Positions 29,619 to 37,360 of a DNA stretch of 64,000 nt are shown piece after piece. How positions within the stretch are numbered: position 1 is the stretch's first letter; every line of letters begins with the position of its first letter. The DNA is taken from positions 1,054,001 through 1,118,000 of the forward strand of contig NC_014935.1 in the NCBI RefSeq assembly GCF_000186245.1, in the 5' to 3' direction. The notes beneath the pieces were generated by a model that saw only the letters and a list, made by a program, of their open reading frames with translations, was not told the origin of the DNA and did no database searches. The DNA is from Nitratifractor salsuginis DSM 16511. Lineage in GTDB: Bacteria; Campylobacterota; Campylobacteria; Campylobacterales; Sulfurovaceae. The position numbers and the translations under genes were made by a program.

Positions 29619-31343
29619 TTAATATTTTCTTTCTTGAGGTTCGAATTTGCCCAGGACCACATCGCCGTAACTCAGATCGAGTTCATAGTCTCCGCTGAAC
29701 CTGGCGTAGGTGTGTTTGAGGAAGTTCTCATCGTCACGCTTGGGGAAATCTTCACGGTAGTGGGCTCCCCGGCTCTCTTCGCGCGCCAGGGCCCCTTCCA
29801 CGATGAAGAGGCTGAAATCGATCAGGTGCCCCAGTTCGATCGCCTCCTGCAGGTCGGTATTGAAGGTATGGGATTTGTCGTCGATGCGAATGTTCTGATA
29901 GCGCTCGTAGAGCTCCTGGAGCTTCTGCTTCTGCTTGAGCAGGGACTCTTCGGTGCGGAAGACTCCCGCATCCATCGTCATGCTCTCCTGGAGCTCGTTG
30001 CGCAGCACCGGCACGCGCTCCTCGCCGTTGTTGCCCTTGATCCGGTTGACCTTGGCGATCATCGGCTCGGCATCGGCGGCCGTGGCGGGTTCGAGCTCGA
30101 TCTTCTCCATATCTTCGAGCATCGCCTTGCCGGCTTCGCGGCCGAAGAAGAGGGCTTCGAGCAGACTGTTGGCTCCCAGGCGGTTGGCGCCGTGGACACT
30201 GACGCAGGAGCACTCGCCCGCGGCGTAGAAGCCTTCGACGGTCTCATCGGGGCTCTTTTTGACTTGGCAGCGCTTGGTAACCGGGATCCCTCCCATCGAG
30301 TAGTGGGCGGTGGCGGCGATCATAATGGGCTCTTTGAGCATGTCTTGGCCGAGGAAGGTGATGGCCAGTTCCCGCAGTTCGGGGAGTTTGGTCAGGATGG
30401 TCTCTTTGGGCAGGTGGGTCAGGTCGATATAGACGGCGTCTTTGTTGGGGCCGACACCGCGGCCTTCGCGGATCTCCTGCATGATCGCCCGGCTGACGAC
30501 GTCGCGGCTCGCCAACTCCATGGCGTTGGGAGCGTATTTGCTCATAAAGCGCTCGCCCTCGCTGTTGAAGAGGCGTCCCCCTTCACCCCGGGCCGCTTCG
30601 GAGATGAGAATCCCCGATCCGCCCAGCCCGGTGGGGTGGAACTGGACGAACTCCATATCCTCCAGAGGCAGGCCGCGCCGCGCGACGATGGAGAGGGCAT
30701 CCCCGGTGTTGGCGTGGGCGTTGGAGTTGATCTTGTAAGCCCGGCCGTAACCGCCGGTGGCGAACATGGTCACTTTGGCATTGAAGATCGCCGGCTCGGA
30801 GTTGCGGATGTTGTAGGCGGCGACTCCTTTGACCTTGCCTTTGCCGTCATAGAGCAGGTCGGCGCAGTACCACTCGTCGAAGACTTCGATCCCGGCCCGG
30901 AAAGCCTGCTCGTAGATGGTCTGCAGCAGGGTCAGGCCCGTCCGGTCGGCAGCATAGCAGGCACGGGGCTTGGATTGCCCGCCGAAGGGACGCTGAGCGA
31001 TGTGGCCGTCCTCGGTCCGGGAAAAGATCGCTCCCATACGCTCGGCCCAACGGATGGTCTCGGGAGCTTTGGAACACATCAGCTCGATGGCATCCTGGTC
31101 GCCCAGATAGTCGCTTCCTTTGACGGTATCGAACTCGTGCAGCTCGGTGCTGTCCTCGGCGCCAAGCGCCGCGTTGATCCCGCCCTGGGCGGCGCCGGAG
31201 TGGCTGCGCAGGGGGTGAAGCTTGGTAATGACGGCGACCTTTTTGCCCGCCTCTTTGAGCTCTTTGGCTGCGGCGAGGCCCGCCAGTCCGGCCCCCACCA
31301 CCACAGCGTCATACTCATAGATTTTCACGTCGTTTACTTCCAT
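29619..31343 (-). CDS. sdhA: Succinate dehydrogenase/fumarate reductase flavoprotein subunit
   Basis: 574 aa. FAD-binding dinucleotide fold [16 protein letters not shown], the covalent-FAD region [17 protein letters not shown], active-site block [11 protein letters not shown] and [15 protein letters not shown]. Interconverts succinate and fumarate; in a reductive-TCA organism it would work as fumarate reductase. The start ATG at 31343 has AAGGA ten bases upstream; the in-frame TTG at 31376 lies inside the -10 box and cannot be used. No twin-arginine signal is seen, so the enzyme should be cytoplasmic, unlike the periplasmic MfrA of Wolinella. Confidence 0.95.
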   Translation of the reverse strand: MEVNDVKIYEYDAVVVGAGLAGLAAAKELKEAGKKVAVITKLHPLRSHSGAAQGGINAALGAEDSTELHEFDTVKGSDYLGDQDAIELMCSKAPETIRWAERMGAIFSRTEDGHIAQRPFGGQSKPRACYAADRTGLTLLQTIYEQAFRAGIEVFDEWYCADLLYDGKGKVKGVAAYNIRNSEPAIFNAKVTMFATGGYGRAYKINSNAHANTGDALSIVARRGLPLEDMEFVQFHPTGLGGSGILISEAARGEGGRLFNSEGERFMSKYAPNAMELASRDVVSRAIMQEIREGRGVGPNKDAVYIDLTHLPKETILTKLPELRELAITFLGQDMLKEPIMIAATAHYSMGGIPVTKRCQVKKSPDETVEGFYAAGECSCVSVHGANRLGANSLLEALFFGREAGKAMLEDMEKIELEPATAADAEPMIAKVNRIKGNNGEERVPVLRNELQESMTMDAGVFRTEESLLKQKQKLQELYERYQNIRIDDKSHTFNTDLQEAIELGHLIDFSLFIVEGALAREESRGAHYREDFPKRDDENFLKHTYARFSGDYELDLSYGDVVLGKFEPQERKY

Positions 31344-31375
31344 GATGACCTGATCCTTCTGATGAATTTGCGTCA

Positions 31376-31381
31376 ATTATA
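31376..31381 (-). promoter_or_regulatory. -10 box of the sdhABE operon
   Basis: GCTATAATTG on the minus strand, 33 bp before the sdhA ATG, leaving room for a short leader with ribosome binding site. No good -35. Confidence 0.6.
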
Positions 31382-31488
31382 GCGCCGATGAAATATAAGC
31401 TACTTGAATAACTCTCACTTTTACGCCAAGAGAACGGGAATGTTACGATTTGACAAGGGGCCGAAGAGCGATAATAATCCGGGTTGAT

Positions 31489-32598
31489 CTACTGCATAAG
31501 TATCGAAGCGACCCGGGCGGCGCTCCCCCCGCCTAGATAGTCGCGTAGGGCCCGGCTGTCCCGGGTGAAGCGGCGGCGATCCAGTGTCCGATAAGCTGCC
31601 AGAAGGTTCGCAGTGCTCAGCTCCTCCTGGATCAGCTCGGGATGCATAGGGCGCGGCTGAAAATCAAGGCTGAAGAGATTGGCCAGACCGGCATAGCGCA
31701 GGTCGGTCAGTTTTTTGACCAGGAAATAATCCAATGCCTTGGCCCGGTAGGCAAGCACCATCGGGGTGCCGATAAGCGCCGCTTCGAGGGTGGCGGTGCC
31801 ACTGCAAACGAAGGCAAAATCACTCTCATAGAGAGTGGCATGAGTATCGTGACGGATCTCGAAACTGCTCAGATCTCCGTAAAGTTCGTTGATCTGCTCC
31901 GGCGTGAAGTAGGGGGGAACAACGATCTGCGCTTCGTGCTCAGGCAAAAGCCGACGCAGTTCGTGAAAATAGGGCATGAGCGCCCGGATCTCCCCACGTC
32001 GGCTGCCGGGGAGATAGGCGATCCGCTCCAGCCTCCCCTCGGCTGCGAGCCTCTCCTCTCCTTCGGCGGGAAGATAGCGCCATCTCTCCGACTCCCGCTC
32101 CCACTCCCCCCGGCGGAACCTGCCGATCTCGTCGAGAAGAGGGTGCCCCACATACTTGATGGGAGCGTTGGGAGAGTAATGTTTTTTTTCAAAAGGGAGG
32201 ATCGAAAGCAGCCGGTCACAGGTACGTTCCAGAGTCTTGATCCGGCCCTTTCTCCAGGCCCAGGCCTGGGGAAGGATATAGTAGATCACCTCTTTATTCG
32301 GATAGCGCTTCTTGATCTTTTTGGCCAGGGGCAGGTTGAAGCCCGAGGAGTCCATCAGCAGGACCTTGTCCGCGTCGGCGGCCAATTCGACCATCCGGTC
32401 GGCCAGCTTGAAGAAAAAGGGGAGCTTTTTCGCCGCGTCCACGAAGCCCATCACCGCCAGGGAGCGCAGGTCCACGATGGGCTCTCCCAGCTCGGAGCTG
32501 AAGATCCCCGTCATTTCCACCGTTTCGGGGAGATACTCGTTCAGAGCCGCCAGATGGATATTGGCCGAATGTTCCAGGGCGCTGACCAGGAGTTTCAC
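31489..32598 (-). CDS. lpxB: Lipid-A-disaccharide synthase
   Basis: 369 aa. Start MKLLVSALEHSANIHLAAL is the Campylobacterota version of the LpxB N-terminus. Later blocks are YYILPQAWAWRKGRI, YVGHPLLDEI, AYLPGSRRGEIRALMP and FVCSGTATLEAALIGTPMVLAYRA, which form the GT-B glycosyltransferase site. It joins two acylated glucosamines in lipid A synthesis at the inner membrane. Overlaps the upstream small gene by 4 nt. Confidence 0.95.
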   Translation of the reverse strand: MKLLVSALEHSANIHLAALNEYLPETVEMTGIFSSELGEPIVDLRSLAVMGFVDAAKKLPFFFKLADRMVELAADADKVLLMDSSGFNLPLAKKIKKRYPNKEVIYYILPQAWAWRKGRIKTLERTCDRLLSILPFEKKHYSPNAPIKYVGHPLLDEIGRFRRGEWERESERWRYLPAEGEERLAAEGRLERIAYLPGSRRGEIRALMPYFHELRRLLPEHEAQIVVPPYFTPEQINELYGDLSSFEIRHDTHATLYESDFAFVCSGTATLEAALIGTPMVLAYRAKALDYFLVKKLTDLRYAGLANLFSLDFQPRPMHPELIQEELSTANLLAAYRTLDRRRFTRDSRALRDYLGGGSAARVASILMQ

Positions 32599-32870
32599 TC
32601 GACCGCTCCGGCACTGGTGTAGAGTTCCCGTTTGATGCGGTCCTGATTGAGCTTATGGCGAATGTTTTCCCGGATCTGGGCCAGGCGTTCATCGTCGAGT
32701 TTCAATTTGCTTTTGATCGCATCTTCGCAATGGCCTTCGATGTCACCTTTGAGGACTTTGAACTCCTTTTTGGTCAGACGCCGACGCAACACCCACTCCA
32801 GTTCCTCGTTACTGCGAAGCTTGCCCAGAGCTTTGTCGATCTTCGATTCTATATATTGTGAAAGTTCCAT
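32595..32870 (-). CDS. Conserved small helical protein ahead of lpxB
   Basis: 91 aa, charged and helical, with no cysteines or signal peptide (LSQYIESKIDKALGKL, LRRRLTKKEFKVLKG). It overlaps lpxB by 4 nt (ATGA-type), so the two are coupled. I do not recognise a family; the position suggests a conserved Campylobacterota protein. Confidence 0.75.
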   Translation of the reverse strand: MELSQYIESKIDKALGKLRSNEELEWVLRRRLTKKEFKVLKGDIEGHCEDAIKSKLKLDDERLAQIRENIRHKLNQDRIKRELYTSAGAVE

Positions 32871-32916
32871 CTATACTTTGGCCTTGATTTTGCTATGCTT
32901 AATTATAACCTTAGTC

Positions 32917-32955
32917 TAACCGAGTAACCGAGCAATCGAGTAACCGAGTAACCGA
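32917..32955 (+). repeat. TAACCGAG 8-bp tandem repeat, five units
   Basis: Units TAACCGAG, TAACCGAG, CAATCGAG, TAACCGAG, TAACCGA in a row. The same unit recurs at 33444-33480 and in inverted form around 35720-35945. Confidence 0.9.
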
Positions 32956-33024
32956 AAAATGCATAAAATGGTAAAGAAAAAGCAGGAATGGTTAGCCAAA
33001 AACTCAAAAGGAAGGGGAGGGAGC

Positions 33025-33462
33025 ATGACCTATCGTGAATGGTTTGCGGAACATGCCAAGCAGCACCGTAGGATCGTCGAATCTCTGCCGCCGGATATGA
33101 GCCCGGAAGAGATCGTGGACTATTTCAGCTATGAAAATATGAAAGAGAAGCATCCCGACTTCTGTCCCCTCTATGCCCAGGGCGTAAAATGCCACGAGAT
33201 GGAAGAGCTCAACTGCTACCTCTGCGGCTGTCCCTATTTTCGCTTCTGCGACGAGGGGATCGACCGGATCGGAGGAAAGATCCGCTACAGCCTCTGCGCC
33301 ATCGGTTCACGAAAGGCCCGCTATTTCAAGAGTGAAAAAGCCCTCCACCTCGACTGCTCCGAGTGCCTGCTCCCCCACCGAAAATCCTTCATCCTGAAAC
33401 ATTTCGACCGGGATTGGAAAAAGATTATGCGGGAATGTGAGAATAACCGAGCAACCGAGTAA
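33025..33462 (+). CDS. Cysteine-rich protein, possible metal-cluster binder
   Basis: 145 aa. Nine or so cysteines, including FCPLYAQGVKCHE, NCYLCGCPYFRFC, YSLCAIG and LDCSECLLPH, suggest a metal or iron-sulfur site. Start ATG 33025 is chosen for the strong AAGGGGAGGG site; an upstream ATG at 32959 lies in the tandem repeats. The final residues ENNRATE and the stop codon are encoded by the 8-bp repeats themselves, so repeat growth has replaced the native C-terminus. Function unknown. Confidence 0.75.
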   Translation: MTYREWFAEHAKQHRRIVESLPPDMSPEEIVDYFSYENMKEKHPDFCPLYAQGVKCHEMEELNCYLCGCPYFRFCDEGIDRIGGKIRYSLCAIGSRKARYFKSEKALHLDCSECLLPHRKSFILKHFDRDWKKIMRECENNRATE

Positions 33463-33480
33463 CCGAGTAATGAGTAACCG
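33444..33480 (+). repeat. TAACCGAG 8-bp tandem repeat at the end of the cysteine-rich gene
   Basis: TAACCGAG, CAACCGAG, TAACCGAG, then TAATGAG and TAACCG. The second TAA is the stop codon of the preceding gene. Confidence 0.85.
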
Positions 33481-33489
33481 AATTCCTCT

Positions 33490-33575
33490 GGTTCCCACGT
33501 TTTACGTGGGAATCCATACTTCATTCTGTGCTCAGGATAAATATACACTCCCACGTGTAACGTGGGAGCGAGAAG
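33490..33575 (-). repeat. REPIN-like double-hairpin element, copy A
   Basis: Two 9-bp hairpins: TTCCCACGT-TTT-ACGTGGGAA (33492-33512) and CTCCCACGT-GTA-ACGTGGGAG (33548-33568), separated by 35 bp. The same element is present in inverted orientation at 35519-35605. Confidence 0.85.
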
Positions 33576-33636
33576 AACAAGGAAAGGATAAATCTTAACA
33601 CGTAACACGTAACACTTAGCACTGAACGCTCAACGC

Positions 33637-34566
33637 TCAACTCTCTCCCAAAAGATTCAACGCATCCCGATAGATCGGTTCGTCGATGAAGCCATAGCGT
33701 TCGTGCATGAAGCCGTGTATTCCTTTGGCGCTGGCGGCTTCGAAGGCCTCTTTGATCTCCCGTGCCCTGTGCAGAGCCTCTTCGTCGGGGCCGAAGATCT
33801 CGTTGGCGATCGCGACCTGGGCCGGGCCCATACAGGCTTTGGCTTCGAAACCCATCTCCCGCTCCCGTTCGCACCAGCGGCGGAAGCCCTCCAAATCTTT
33901 GTAATCCTGATACATAAAAGAGACCGGAAGCAAACCGGCGATCCGTGCATCGACCAGGAAACGGGTGAGGATCGCCTCGGCGGTAGGATTGCCCGGGCCT
34001 TGGGTGACGAGGCGCTGAGGAAGCCCCAGATCCGCCAGCAGATCCAAAATCCCCAGGTTGGCGGTGCTCAGGCGGGGATCGATCCCGCCCCAATGGGCCA
34101 GATCCCGAAAAGCCTCTTTGGTCTCCAGAGAAATATGTAGCTCACGGTCTTCCGGCAGCAGGGCCAGGGCCGTTTCAATCTCCGCTTTGCTTCGGACCTT
34201 GGGCAGGCGGATGGCATCGATGGCAAAATCGTTGAGAAATCGGATCTCTGCTTCTCCTCCAAGCTCCAGGGGATTGACCCGCACGACGATGCAGGAGTTT
34301 GAGCGCTCGAGATGGGAGAGGAAGAGGGCGATATTGACCAGAGCCTCCTTTTTACGGGAAGGGGCGATGGCATCTTCGAGATTGAGGGTCACCCAGTCTG
34401 CCTCCAGCTCATCCAGGCGGTTCATATGCTTTAGCATCAATGGATTGAGTATCATATTGGAGCGGTGGCGGCGCCGGGGGCAGAGGGCTTTGCCGCCACT
34501 GCCGATACACGTTTGCCTCTCCACGGGACTCAGGGATTCGATGGCGGATATATTTTCAAATATCAA
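33637..34566 (-). CDS. CitE-like HpcH/HpaI-family lyase
   Basis: 309 aa TIM-barrel of the citrate lyase beta/malyl-CoA lyase superfamily. Seen: DWVTLNLEDAIAPSRK (metal Asp region), VVRVNPLE, IRLPKVRSK, ISLETKEAF and KACMGPAQVAIANEIF. TTG at 34566 is the likely start (AAGGAG five bases upstream). The N-terminal 37 residues before MILNPLMLKH are unusual for the family. Substrate not clear: free-standing CitE proteins cleave acyl-CoA thioesters such as citramalyl-CoA. Its 3' end is duplicated in inverted orientation at 35609-35676. Confidence 0.85.
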   Translation of the reverse strand: MIFENISAIESLSPVERQTCIGSGGKALCPRRRHRSNMILNPLMLKHMNRLDELEADWVTLNLEDAIAPSRKKEALVNIALFLSHLERSNSCIVVRVNPLELGGEAEIRFLNDFAIDAIRLPKVRSKAEIETALALLPEDRELHISLETKEAFRDLAHWGGIDPRLSTANLGILDLLADLGLPQRLVTQGPGNPTAEAILTRFLVDARIAGLLPVSFMYQDYKDLEGFRRWCEREREMGFEAKACMGPAQVAIANEIFGPDEEALHRAREIKEAFEAASAKGIHGFMHERYGFIDEPIYRDALNLLGES

Positions 34567-34636
34567 AAGGGCTCCTTAGCTAGAGTTCATCAAAATGGAT
34601 TATAGCGAGCTTCCCCGTCTATGCTACAATCCCGGC

Positions 34637-35473
34637 ATGAAAGCCTTTAACCCCGAAGCGAGATTCATCAGCAAAATCAAAAGCCTCTATATCGGAGATG
34701 ACGCCGCCCTGGTCAATGGGCTGATCTACAGCGCCGATGCCTTTTGCGAGGGGACCCATTTTCTACGGGAGTGGATGAGCCCCGCCCAGGTGGGTCGCAA
34801 GGCGATGCTGGTCAATCTCTCCGATGCCGTGGCGATGAACGCCGATCCCCTCTATGCCCTGGTGACGGTGATGCTCCCCCGGGACTTCGGCCCCGGGCAG
34901 ATCGATGAGTTGGCCGGAGCTTTGAAGCAGACAGCCGCGGAGTTTGGCTGCGAAATCATCGGCGGGGATACCGTGGCGGGGGAGGAGCTCCATCTCTCCG
35001 TCACCCTGATCTCCTGCAGCGATGCCCCCCTGCTGCGCGGCGGGATTCAGCCCGGAGACCTGCTGGCCTATACCGGCACCCTCGGGGAGTCGAAACGGAA
35101 TCTGGAAGCCCTGATGCGAGGAGAAAACATCCCGTCCGACTCCCGCTTCTACGAGCCGGTGCTGCGCCGGGATTTCGTGCGCAAATGCCGCAAATATCTG
35201 CGCGCCGGAATGGACCTCTCCGACGGCCTCTACTGCGATACCGACAAACTACTCGACTACAACGGTTTGGGAATGGAGCTGCTCCAGGAGATCCCCGAAG
35301 CGATCGGCAGCAGCGGCGAAGAGTACGAAATGCTCGTCGCCGTCGCCCCGGAAAATCTCGAAGCCCTCCGGGAGTGCGCACGAAAAGAGGGAGTGCCTCT
35401 GAATGTTTTTGCCCGCGTGGAGGAGAATGACCGACGTTTCCCCTGCCGGGATCATCATTTAATTGAGAGTTGA
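34637..35473 (+). CDS. thiL: Thiamine-monophosphate kinase
   Basis: 278 aa. AIR-synthase fold with YIGDDAALV, the metal-binding LSDAVAMNADPLYALV, IIGGDTVAG and AGMDLSDGLYCDTDKLL. Phosphorylates thiamine monophosphate to the diphosphate cofactor. I prefer ATG at 34637, which gives the usual short distance to IGDD. A GCTACAAT box ends 7 bases before it, so the mRNA may be leaderless. ATG at 34595 would add 14 residues. The 3' end is followed by repeat-rich DNA. Confidence 0.9.
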   Translation: MKAFNPEARFISKIKSLYIGDDAALVNGLIYSADAFCEGTHFLREWMSPAQVGRKAMLVNLSDAVAMNADPLYALVTVMLPRDFGPGQIDELAGALKQTAAEFGCEIIGGDTVAGEELHLSVTLISCSDAPLLRGGIQPGDLLAYTGTLGESKRNLEALMRGENIPSDSRFYEPVLRRDFVRKCRKYLRAGMDLSDGLYCDTDKLLDYNGLGMELLQEIPEAIGSSGEEYEMLVAVAPENLEALRECARKEGVPLNVFARVEENDRRFPCRDHHLIES

Positions 35474-35518
35474 GAGCTGAAGGGGGGGCCGTTAGTCGTT
35501 GGTCGTTGGATTTTTTCT

Positions 35519-35605
35519 TCTCGCTCCCACGTTGCACGTGGGAGTGTATACCTGCCCTGACGCATAGAGTGAAGTATGGATTCCCACGTAAAACGTGGGA
35601 ACCAG
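35519..35605 (+). repeat. REPIN-like double-hairpin element, copy B
   Basis: CTCCCACGT-TGC-ACGTGGGAG (35524-35544) and TTCCCACGT-AAA-ACGTGGGAA (35581-35601), 36 bp apart; inverted relative to copy A. Small open frames across it are not genes. Confidence 0.85.
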
Positions 35606-35608
35606 AGC

Positions 35609-35676
35609 AAAAACACTACGGCTTCATCGACGAACCGATCTACTGGGATACGTTGAATCTTTTAGGAGAGAGTTGA
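35609..35676 (+). pseudogene. Inverted duplicate of the citE-like gene 3' end
   Basis: Encodes HYGFIDEPIYWDTLNLLGES and a stop, a near copy of the last 20 residues of the lyase at 33637 (RYGFIDEPIYRDALNLLGES). The DNA match continues past the stop (GAGAGTTGAG, TACGTG, TAAGATT). It has no upstream coding part, so it is a fragment. Confidence 0.85.
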
Positions 35677-35729
35677 GAGTTGAGTGCTACATGTTACGTG
35701 CTAAGATTCTTCCCTTTCTTCGGTTGCTC

Positions 35730-35945
35730 GGTTATTCGGTTACTCATTACTCGGTTATTCTGTTCCTCATTCCTCACTCCTCATTAGTGAAGGCTCCGCC
35801 TTCATCGGTTACTCGGTTATTCCGTTACTCATTACTCGGTTATTCTGTTCCTCATTCCTCACTCCTCATTAGTGAAGGCTCCGCCTTCATCGGTTACTCG
35901 GTTATTCCGTTACTCATTACTCAGTTACTAGTTACTCATTATTCA
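35730..35945 (+). repeat. 85-bp tandem repeat, about 2.5 copies
   Basis: Copies begin at 35730, 35815 and 35900 (exact 85-bp period). Each contains inverted TAACCGAG units plus a GAAGGCTCCGCCTTC palindrome. The third copy runs into the trpB 3' end, which uses it for the last codons and stop. Confidence 0.9.
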
Positions 35946-37164
35946 GTTTTTCCGGCGACCACTCCCGCACACCGAAGGTCTCCACCACATAGTCGATGTC
36001 TTTGTCGCCCCGGCCTGAGAGGTTGACCAGGATGGCGTCGTTGGGGTGTTTGCGGGCCAGCTTCATCGCGTAGGCGATGGCGTGCGCGCTCTCCAGGGCG
36101 GGGATGATCCCCTCGTATTGGCTGATGGCGTAGAAGGCGTCGATGGTCTCCTCGTCGGTGGCTCCGGCCACGTGGACCCGACCGATGCCGTGGAGATAGG
36201 CCTGCTCCGGGCCCACCCCCGGATAATCGAGCCCGCTGGCGACAGAATGAACGGGGGCGGGCTCTCCCTTCTCATCCTGGAGCAGGATCGATTTGAATCC
36301 GTGCAGCACTCCGGCTTTGCCGTATTCCAGCGTAGCGGCGTGGTCTCCCAGGCGGGTGCTCTTGCCCAGAGGCTCCACGGCGTAGAGCTCTACCGGATCG
36401 TCGATGAATCCGCTGAAGATCCCCATCGCGTTGGAGCCTCCCCCCACGCAGGCCACCACGTGATCGGGCAGCTCCCCGTCGGTCATCTCCATATACTGCT
36501 CCCGCGCTTCGATCCCGACTACGCTCTGAAAATCCCGCACCATCAGGGGGAAGGGGTGGGGGCCGACGACCGAACCGATGGCGTAGAGGGCGCTATCGAG
36601 CTGCTTGACATAGGATTCGAAGGCCGAATCCACCGCCTCTTTGAGGGTGCGCAGCCCGTGGGTAGCAGGCACCACCTGAGCACCTAGGATCTGCATACGC
36701 ACCACGTTGGGGTGCTCTTTGGCGATGTCCACCTCTCCCATATGAATCTCACACTCCAGGCCGAAATAGGCGGCCGCCGTCGCCAGGGCGACCCCGTGCT
36801 GCCCCGCACCCGTTTCGGCGATGAGCTTGGTCTTGCCCATATATTTGGCCAGGAGGGCTTCGGCCATACAGTGGTTGAGCTTGTGGGCGCCGGTGTGGTT
36901 GAGATCTTCCCGTTTGAAGTAGAGCTGGGCGCCTCCCACGGCGTCACTGAGCCGTTTGGCGTGATAGACCGGAGTGGGGCGCCCCTGGTAGTGCTTGCGG
37001 ATGCGGCGCAGTTCGCTGAGAAAATCGTGGGACTTTCTCAATTTCATATAGGCTTCGGTGATGCGGTCGAACTCTTCCACGAGCTGCGGCGGGAGAAAGG
37101 ATCCGCCGTATTCTCCAAAATATCCCTCTTCATCGGGCTGGTGTTTGAGATACTGGTGTTTCAT
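35932..37164 (-). CDS. trpB: Tryptophan synthase beta chain
   Basis: 410 aa. PLP lysine in [17 protein letters not shown] loop, phosphate loop VGGGSNAMG, and the C-terminal LSGRGDKD. Makes L-tryptophan from indole and serine. ATG 37164 has AAAGGAGGAA just upstream; an earlier frame extension to 37278 is not supported. No trpA nearby. The last residues (EKLNNE) and stop lie in tandem-repeat DNA. Follows the tiny lipoprotein gene by 58 bp on the same strand. Confidence 0.97.
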   Translation of the reverse strand: MKHQYLKHQPDEEGYFGEYGGSFLPPQLVEEFDRITEAYMKLRKSHDFLSELRRIRKHYQGRPTPVYHAKRLSDAVGGAQLYFKREDLNHTGAHKLNHCMAEALLAKYMGKTKLIAETGAGQHGVALATAAAYFGLECEIHMGEVDIAKEHPNVVRMQILGAQVVPATHGLRTLKEAVDSAFESYVKQLDSALYAIGSVVGPHPFPLMVRDFQSVVGIEAREQYMEMTDGELPDHVVACVGGGSNAMGIFSGFIDDPVELYAVEPLGKSTRLGDHAATLEYGKAGVLHGFKSILLQDEKGEPAPVHSVASGLDYPGVGPEQAYLHGIGRVHVAGATDEETIDAFYAISQYEGIIPALESAHAIAYAMKLARKHPNDAILVNLSGRGDKDIDYVVETFGVREWSPEKLNNE

Positions 37165-37222
37165 CGATTCCTCCTTTTGACTGCTATGCAAAGATTGTAG
37201 CAGGGAGGAGTTGAACGAATGA

Positions 37223-37360
37223 TTATCGTTCGGAGGGAGGAGGAGGGATGGTGACGGCCCGGCAGGCGGTGCACTCATCGACGGGTGCGGGTGCGCGGGA
37301 GGCGCAGGCGCTAAAAATCAGGGCGGCGATTACCGATAGCAGTGCTATGCGGCCTCTCAT
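37223..37360 (-). CDS. Tiny lipoprotein (45 aa)
   Basis: Starts at an ATGA overlap with the helicase stop. [19 protein letters not shown] is a lipoprotein signal ending in a lipobox Cys (residue 19), followed by a short Pro/Ala-rich tail with a CTAC pair. The mature part is only about 27 residues, so it may be a membrane-anchored peptide. Real coding is inferred from the overlap, the signal sequence and the fit between helicase and trpB. Confidence 0.6.
   Translation of the reverse strand: MRGRIALLSVIAALIFSACASRAPAPVDECTACRAVTIPPPPSER

Noticed and set aside
27993-31382. An open frame of more than 1100 codons on the plus strand over the sdhABE operon
   Set aside because: It is the mirror of GC-rich genes on the minus strand, whose proteins are clearly recognised.
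35470-36026. Small open frames across the hairpin element and tandem repeats
   Set aside because: They are translations of repeats (for example SVTHYSV runs) without start signals.
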